A DNA stretch of 32,859 bases, taken from the NCBI RefSeq assembly GCF_001418135.1, contig NZ_LIPQ01000073.1, positions 1 to 32,859 on the forward strand, in the 5' to 3' direction. The notes under the pieces were generated by a model, which made no database searches, had not been told where the DNA came from, and saw only the letters and a list, made by a program, of their open reading frames with translations. A program made the position numbers and the translations under genes. Positions 28,619-32,859 of the stretch are shown here, piece after piece; position 1 is the first letter of the stretch, and each line of letters starts with the position of its first letter. Source of the DNA: Streptomyces aureus (GTDB lineage: Bacteria > Actinomycetota > Actinomycetes > Streptomycetales > Streptomycetaceae).

Positions 28619-29195
28619 GCGCACGCACGACCGCGAGCGGGAACGGGACCGGGACCGTGACCGGGAGCGCGACCGGCCGGGAACCCGCATCCGGCTCGAC
28701 CTGCCGCGCGAGCGGCGGGCCAAGCTCCTCCCGGAGTACGACCCCGAGGCGTTCGGGCGGCTCTCGGAGCGGATCGCCCGCTTCCTGGGGACGGGCCGGT
28801 TCCTCGTCTGGATGACCCTGACGATCATCGTCTGGGTCGTCTGGAACATCTTCGCGCCGGGCCCGCTCAAGTTCGACGAGTACCCCTTCATCTTCCTGAC
28901 GCTCGCGCTGTCCCTCCAGGCCTCCTACGCGGCCCCGCTGATCCTGCTCGCGCAGAACCGGCAGGACGACCGGGACCGGGTCAATCTCGAACAGGACCGG
29001 AAGCAGAACGAGCGGTCGATCGCGGACACCGAGTACCTCACCCGGGAGATCGCGGCGCTGCGGATGGGCCTCGGCGAGGTGGCCACCCGCGACTGGATCC
29101 GCTCGGAGCTCCAGGACCTGATCAAGGAGCTGGAGGAGCGCCGGGATCTATTCCCGCCGGCCGACACCCGGGGAAGTGACGTACCCGACCGTTGA
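28608..29195 (+). CDS. DUF1003 membrane protein
   Basis: This 195-aa protein starts with a striking charged tract of alternating Arg, Asp and Glu (residues ~5-24). Then come a basic amphipathic segment and the DUF1003 core with two transmembrane helices (FLVWMTLTIIVWVVWNIF, ~65-82, and YPFIFLTLALSLQASYAAPL, ~93-112). The conserved LLAQNRQDDRDR follows. The C-terminal tail is helical and charged (TREIAALRMGLGEVATRDWI, LQDLIKELEERR), possibly coiled coil. The ATG at 28608 overlaps the MgtE-N gene by 11 nt, with AGGAGG about 10 nt upstream. Its pairing with an MgtE-N/CBS protein lacking a channel suggests it may be the membrane partner; this is inference. Confidence 0.88.
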   Translation: MAAERTHDRERERDRDRDRERDRPGTRIRLDLPRERRAKLLPEYDPEAFGRLSERIARFLGTGRFLVWMTLTIIVWVVWNIFAPGPLKFDEYPFIFLTLALSLQASYAAPLILLAQNRQDDRDRVNLEQDRKQNERSIADTEYLTREIAALRMGLGEVATRDWIRSELQDLIKELEERRDLFPPADTRGSDVPDR

Positions 29196-29226
29196 CAGGC
29201 CTTTCATGGGCCGGTGGTCGGCGCCG

Positions 29227-29232
29227 TACCAT
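29227..29232 (+). promoter_or_regulatory. -10 element TACCAT of mrp (leaderless)
   Basis: TACCAT ends 7 nt before the ATG at 29240, with no ribosome site between. A TTGACA at 29192-29197 is 29 nt upstream of it, too far to act with it. Confidence 0.5.
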
Positions 29233-29239
29233 CGTCGGT

Positions 29240-30373
29240 ATGGCTATGGAAGACGCGGTGCTCGAAGCACTGGCGACGGTGAACGACCCCGAGATCAACA
29301 AACCGATCACTGAGCTCGGCATGGTCAAGTCGGTGGAGATCGAACCGGACGGCAAGGTCGCCGTCACGGTCTACCTGACCGTCTCCGGCTGCCCGATGCG
29401 CGAGACCATCACCCAGCGGGTGACCGACGCCGTCTCCGGCGTCGAGGGCGTCACCGGCGTCGACGTCTCGCTGGACGTGATGAGCGACGAGCAGCGCAAG
29501 GAGCTCGCGGCGGCGCTGCGCGGCACGACCGCCGAGCGCGAGGTGCCGTTCGCGAAGCCGGGCTCGCTGACCCGGGTGTACGCGGTCGCCTCCGGCAAGG
29601 GTGGCGTCGGCAAGTCGTCCGTCACCGTGAACCTGGCCGCGGCGATGGCCGCCGACGGTCTGAAGGTCGGCGTCGTCGACGCCGACATCTACGGCCACAG
29701 CGTGCCGCGGATGCTGGGCGCGGACGGCCGTCCGACCCAGGTCGAGAACATGATCATGCCGCCGTCGGCGAACGGCGTGAAGGTCATCTCCATCGGCATG
29801 TTCACCCCGGGCAACGCGCCGGTCGTGTGGCGTGGCCCGATGCTGCACCGCGCGCTCCAGCAGTTCCTCGCGGACGTGTACTGGGGCGACCTGGACGTCC
29901 TCCTGCTCGACCTGCCCCCGGGCACCGGCGACATCGCGATCTCGGTCGCGCAGCTCGTGCCGAACGCGGAGATCCTGGTCGTCACCACCCCGCAGCAGGC
30001 GGCGGCCGAGGTCGCCGAGCGGGCCGGCTCCATCGCCGTCCAGACCCACCAGAAGATCGTCGGCGTCGTCGAGAACATGGCGGGCCTGCCGTGCCCGCAC
30101 TGCGACGAGATGGTCGACGTGTTCGGCACGGGCGGCGGCCAGCGGGTCGCCGACGGTCTGACGCAGACCACGGGCGCGACGGTCCCGGTCCTCGGCTCGA
30201 TCCCGATCGACGTACGGCTCCGCGAGGGCGGCGACGAGGGCAAGCCGGTCGTCCTCTCCGACCCGGACTCCCCCGCGGGCGCGGCGCTCCGCGCGATCGC
30301 CGGCAAGCTCGGCGGCCGCCAGCGAGGCCTCTCGGGCATGAGCCTGGGCATCACGCCGCGCAACAAGTTCTGA
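29240..30373 (+). CDS. mrp: Mrp/ApbC-type iron-sulfur carrier P-loop ATPase
   Basis: This 377-aa cytosolic protein delivers or assembles Fe-S clusters. The N-terminal MIP18/DUF59 domain (1 to ~85) includes NDPEINKPITELGMV and the Cys in VSGCPMRETI. The Mrp ATPase domain has a deviant P-loop GKGGVGKS at 119-126, switch region VVDADIYGHSVPRML, DLPPGTGD, and the cluster-binding CPHC at 285-288. All hallmark residues are intact. The ATG at 29240 follows TACCAT at 7 nt; a second ATG two codons on is possible. It starts 44 nt after the DUF1003 stop and ends at a very strong terminator. In M. tuberculosis the equivalent, Rv1229c, sits in a similar neighbourhood. Confidence 0.94.
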   Translation: MAMEDAVLEALATVNDPEINKPITELGMVKSVEIEPDGKVAVTVYLTVSGCPMRETITQRVTDAVSGVEGVTGVDVSLDVMSDEQRKELAAALRGTTAEREVPFAKPGSLTRVYAVASGKGGVGKSSVTVNLAAAMAADGLKVGVVDADIYGHSVPRMLGADGRPTQVENMIMPPSANGVKVISIGMFTPGNAPVVWRGPMLHRALQQFLADVYWGDLDVLLLDLPPGTGDIAISVAQLVPNAEILVVTTPQQAAAEVAERAGSIAVQTHQKIVGVVENMAGLPCPHCDEMVDVFGTGGGQRVADGLTQTTGATVPVLGSIPIDVRLREGGDEGKPVVLSDPDSPAGAALRAIAGKLGGRQRGLSGMSLGITPRNKF

Positions 30374-30377
30374 GGTC

Positions 30378-30415
30378 ATGACGAAGGGCGCCCCCGAGGG
30401 GGCGCCCTTCGTCAT
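30378..30415. terminator. Strong hairpin between mrp and the convergent gene
   Basis: A perfect 18-bp stem (30378-30395 with 30398-30415) with an effectively 2-4-nt loop lies 4 nt after the mrp stop and 4 nt before the stop of the convergent gene. Each strand can end on it. Confidence 0.93.
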
Positions 30416-30419
30416 TCCG

Positions 30420-31046
30420 TCACGCGTAGGCGTCGAGGTCCTTGATCTGGGCGAACCCCAGCCCGTACGCGCTCATTCCGCGCCCGTACGCCCCGATGTG
30501 CACGCCCGCCGCGGACCCCGCCAGGACCCACCCGAACTCCGACTCGCGGTAGTGGAACGGCATCGGCACCCCGTCCACCGGCAGCGACAGCGTCGACCAC
30601 TCCGCCCCGTCGAGGTCGTCGGCCAGCTCGAACGCCGTCTCGGTCTGCTGGTCCAGCCAGTTGTCCCGCGTCGCGTGGTCCAGCGAGGCGGGCCAGGTGT
30701 GGACGAGCAGTCCCGAGCCGGCCAGCCAGGCCGCCGAGGACACGGTGGTGGCGTCGAGGACGCCCGTGCCGTCACCGGTCCGCCGGACCGGGCTCGCGGC
30801 CACCGTCACGACGACCGCGAACCGCTCCTTCTCCGCGCCGCTCGCGTCCGTCTTTATCGACGGCGTCTCACCGTGCCCGGTCGAACCGTGCTGCACAGTG
30901 CCGTCCGCCGCCGTACCCACCTGCATGAGCCAGCGCGGCCCGGTGAACGCCTCGTCGAGGCCGTACCAGGCGAAGGGTGCCCGCAGATAGCCCTCGGCGG
31001 TCCGCCGGGCCAGGGGTACGCCCTCCACCCGACTCGTGGTCTCCAT
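30420..31046 (-). CDS. Hypothetical protein, conserved type unknown
   Basis: This 208-aa soluble protein is one I do not recognise. It has a strand-rich pattern (PRWLMQVGTAADGTVQHG, RFAVVVTVAASPVRR, STLSLPVDGVPMPFHYRES, FGWVLAGSAAGVHIGAYGRG), several Trp, and no Cys, signal or membrane segment. The form suggests a compact beta-rich domain. The ATG at 31046 has GAGGAGG 8 nt upstream, a strong initiation site. A TATCCT hexamer at 31084-31079 may be its -10. It lies between the terminator shared with mrp and the tatB gene on the same strand. Confidence 0.75.
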   Translation of the reverse strand: METTSRVEGVPLARRTAEGYLRAPFAWYGLDEAFTGPRWLMQVGTAADGTVQHGSTGHGETPSIKTDASGAEKERFAVVVTVAASPVRRTGDGTGVLDATTVSSAAWLAGSGLLVHTWPASLDHATRDNWLDQQTETAFELADDLDGAEWSTLSLPVDGVPMPFHYRESEFGWVLAGSAAGVHIGAYGRGMSAYGLGFAQIKDLDAYA

Positions 31047-31078
31047 CTCGGCCGCCTCCTCGTTCCGTCAACAGAGGG

Positions 31079-31084
31079 AGGATA
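31079..31084 (-). promoter_or_regulatory. Possible -10 TATCCT for the 208-aa gene
   Basis: On the minus strand TATCCT lies 32 nt before the ATG at 31046. It also overlaps the tail of the tatB transcript. No clear -35. Confidence 0.4.
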
Positions 31085-31120
31085 GCCACCGGGACGCGTC
31101 GGGTTGGTGACAGCCCGTCG

Positions 31121-31597
31121 TCAGGTCGCGTCGGAGTCGTACGGAGGGCGCTCTCCGGTGTCCGGCTTGTCCTGCTTCTTCAGCAGGTCCGGGGTGCCGT
31201 TGGCGGAGGTGACGGCACCGGAGGAGCCGACGGCCGACGGGGAGCCGTTGACGGCCGAGGGCTGCGGCTCACGGCCGTGCACCGCGTCGGCGACGTCGTT
31301 CATCTCCTTCTTGAGGTCGAAGCTGCCACGCAGCTCCTTGAGCTCCCGGAGGTCCTCGTTCTGCTCCATCTGCTTGCGGAGGAACGTCTTCGGGTTGAGG
31401 TCCTCGAACTCGAAGTCCTTGAAGTCCGGCCCCAGCTCGCTGCGGATGTCCTCCTTCGCGCTGTCCGAGAAGTCACGGACCTTCCGGATGAAGCGCGAGA
31501 CGTCCTGGATGACCTTCGGGAGCTTGTCCGGCCCGAAGACGAGCACGGCGAGGACGACGAGCGTCACCAGCTCGAGTGCGCCTATGTCGCTGAACAC
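31121..31597 (-). CDS. tatB: Sec-independent protein translocase TatB
   Basis: This 158-aa membrane protein has a very short periplasmic N-terminus, one transmembrane helix (about 6-22, GALELVTLVVLAVLVFG), the conserved Phe-Gly-Pro hinge (FGPDKLPKV) and a long amphipathic helix (IQDVSRFIRKVRDFSD). A variable Ser/Gly/Pro-rich tail ends the chain. TatB forms the substrate receptor with TatC for folded twin-Arg proteins. The conserved Glu (GALE) near the helix start distinguishes TatB-like from TatA forms. The GTG at 31597 has AAGGAG 7 nt upstream. It follows the HtrA-like gene on the same strand by 91 nt, the htrA-tatB order known from mycobacteria and Streptomyces. Confidence 0.92.
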   Translation of the reverse strand: MFSDIGALELVTLVVLAVLVFGPDKLPKVIQDVSRFIRKVRDFSDSAKEDIRSELGPDFKDFEFEDLNPKTFLRKQMEQNEDLRELKELRGSFDLKKEMNDVADAVHGREPQPSAVNGSPSAVGSSGAVTSANGTPDLLKKQDKPDTGERPPYDSDAT

Positions 31598-31688
31598 CTG
31601 GTAGCTCCTTCATGCCGGTCAAGGGCCTGGTCCACGGTACCCGCCGAAACTGCCGGACGGGTACCTCCAGGTGTTCGTCACATGGCGC

Positions 31689-32859
31689 TCAGGTGCCCTG
31701 CGACGAGCCGAGCGTCAACGTCTTTGTCAGCTCTTTGCCGTCCCGGGTCAGGGTGAGCTCCAGCCGGTCGCCGGGGCGGTGGGCGCGGATCTTCACGATC
31801 AGCTCCTCGCCGTTGTGCACGCGCTGGCCGTCGACCTTGGTGATGACGTCGCCGGGACGGAGTCCCGCCGTCGCGGCCGGGCCGCCGGGCGTGACGGACG
31901 CGGAGCCGTCCTTGCCCTTCTCGCCGACCCGGGCTCCGTCGCCGTTGAACTGCATGTCGAGGCTCACACCGATGACGGGGTGGGTCGCCTTGCCGGTGTT
32001 GATGAGCTCCTCGGCGACGCGCTTGCCCTGGTTGATCGGTATGGCGAAGCCGAGGCCGATGGAGCCGGGCTGGGAGGCGCTGCCGCCCTCTCCCTCGCCC
32101 GAGCCGCCGCCGGCCGCGCGGATGGCGCTGTTGATGCCGATGACCCGGCCCTTGGCGTCGAGGAGCGGGCCGCCGGAGTTGCCGGGGTTGATGGGGGCGT
32201 CGGTCTGGAGGGCGTCGACGTAGCTGATGTCGCTGCCGTCGCCCTTCTCCCCGCCGGCGGTGATCGGGCGCTCCTTGGCGCTGATGATGCCGGAGGTGAC
32301 CGTGTTGGAGAGGTCGAAGGGGGCGCCGATGGCGACGACGGGGTCGCCGACGCGGACGTTGTCGGAGTTGCCGAGCGGCAGCGGCTTGAGGCCGGAGACG
32401 CCGGTGACCTGGACGACGGCGAGGTCGTAGCCGGTGTCCTTGCCGACGACTCTGGCGCGGGCGGTCTCGCCGCTGGAGAAGGTCACCGAGATGTCGCGGG
32501 AGGACTGGGCCCCGTCCACGACGTGGTTGTTGGTGAGGATGTGGCCCTTGGTGTCGAGGACGAAGCCGGTGCCGGTGCCGGACGAACCGCCGCCCTTGAC
32601 GTGCAGGGTGACGACGCCGGGCAGGGCGCTGGCCGCGATCCCGGCCACGCTCTCCGGGGCCCGGTCGGTGTCGCCGGCCTCCGCCTGCGGCAGCTCGACG
32701 GTGGTGATCCCGCCGTTCCGCTCGACGTACGCGCCGATGCCGCCGCCGATGACTCCGGTGACGAGCGCGAAGGCGAGCGCCCCGGCGACGGCGAGCCCCT
32801 TGCGGGACTTCCTCGGGGCCTGCGGGGCGGGGAGCCCGGCCCCGCCTGCCCCGAGGAAG
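31689..32859 (-). CDS. HtrA/DegP-like trypsin-fold serine protease with PDZ domain, N-terminus cut by the right edge
   Basis: The visible part is 389 codons plus stop; the reading frame is open through the right edge. From the edge inward: a Pro/Gly linker, basic KSRKG, a transmembrane helix (LAVAGALAFALVTGVIGGGIGAYV, in two parts), an extracytoplasmic linker, then the protease with the triad His in ILTNNHVVDG, Asp in TGYDLAVVQV and Ser in NPGNSGGPLL. A C-terminal PDZ domain follows (IGVSLDM, TAGLRPGDVITKVDGQRVHN). All catalytic residues are intact, so it is an active envelope quality-control protease, membrane tethered. The usual N-terminal cytoplasmic Pro-rich part lies beyond the window. 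sigE/rseA-type genes are expected upstream by analogy with Rv1221-Rv1224. Confidence 0.92.
   Translation of the reverse strand, partial: FLGAGGAGLPAPQAPRKSRKGLAVAGALAFALVTGVIGGGIGAYVERNGGITTVELPQAEAGDTDRAPESVAGIAASALPGVVTLHVKGGGSSGTGTGFVLDTKGHILTNNHVVDGAQSSRDISVTFSSGETARARVVGKDTGYDLAVVQVTGVSGLKPLPLGNSDNVRVGDPVVAIGAPFDLSNTVTSGIISAKERPITAGGEKGDGSDISYVDALQTDAPINPGNSGGPLLDAKGRVIGINSAIRAAGGGSGEGEGGSASQPGSIGLGFAIPINQGKRVAEELINTGKATHPVIGVSLDMQFNGDGARVGEKGKDGSASVTPGGPAATAGLRPGDVITKVDGQRVHNGEELIVKIRAHRPGDRLELTLTRDGKELTKTLTLGSSQGT

Noticed and set aside
29192..29197. TTGACA before mrp as a -35
   Set aside because: No -10 at 16-19 nt; the TACCAT next to the start is 29 nt away.

Overview
The window reads as a stretch of Streptomyces (or close relative) core chromosome. 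It is very GC-rich with strong G/C at third codon positions. It uses many GTG starts, and several genes are recognisable Streptomyces families (DUF3107, DUF3152, DUF6758, a 50-aa conserved small protein, a DEAD-box helicase with a very long Ala/Pro/Val/Arg tail). I see no insertion sequence, prophage, tRNA, rRNA or CRISPR array.

Layout, left to right. (1) 1-2293: a PelF/DUF3492-type glycosyltransferase followed by a downstream gene that runs off the left edge. The first 341 bases are an almost perfect palindrome, so this edge may be a fold-back artefact. (2) 2484-8126, minus strand: a complete peptide-type ABC importer operon (lipoprotein binding protein, two permeases, one fused double ATPase), every junction overlapping by 1-4 nt. 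Ahead of it sits a 31-codon leader peptide ending in a Cys codon, read from a near-consensus promoter placed so that the transcript begins at or next to its ATG. This is the most interesting regulatory arrangement in the window. (3) 8227-16622: DUF3152 metalloprotease, alpha/beta hydrolase, small acidic protein, TetR regulator, DUF3107 protein, small membrane protein, ferritin-like MiaE-type protein and DEAD-box helicase. As I recall it, the core order matches Mycobacterium tuberculosis Rv3207c-Rv3211. (4) 16753-24039: a run of short transcription units: second alpha/beta hydrolase, NYN/PIN-like nuclease, 50-aa conserved protein, MarC membrane protein, PHP phosphoesterase, DUF6758 zinc-ribbon protein, MFS exporter with a palindrome inside its promoter spacer, small membrane protein, suppressor-of-fused-like protein. 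(5) 24467-32859: CorA with a long leader, an unrecognised protein, a lipoprotein, an MgtE-N/CBS protein without membrane segments translationally coupled to a DUF1003 membrane protein, the Mrp Fe-S carrier ATPase, a hypothetical protein, TatB, and an HtrA-like protease cut by the right edge. This order resembles the mycobacterial sigE-rseA-htrA-tatB...mrp...corA neighbourhood, so an ECF sigma factor and its anti-sigma factor are expected just beyond the right edge.

How the genes work together: the ABC operon is a single import system, probably for peptides and possibly for sulfur-containing ones given the Cys leader. CorA, the MgtE-N/CBS protein and DUF1003 form a loose magnesium-homeostasis group. 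TatB and HtrA belong to protein export and envelope quality control. At several genes a -10-like hexamer lies 6-7 nt before the start codon, implying leaderless mRNAs. Most units are separated by strong GC-rich hairpins without U tracts, and two convergent or terminator regions carry 25-27-nt tandem repeats.
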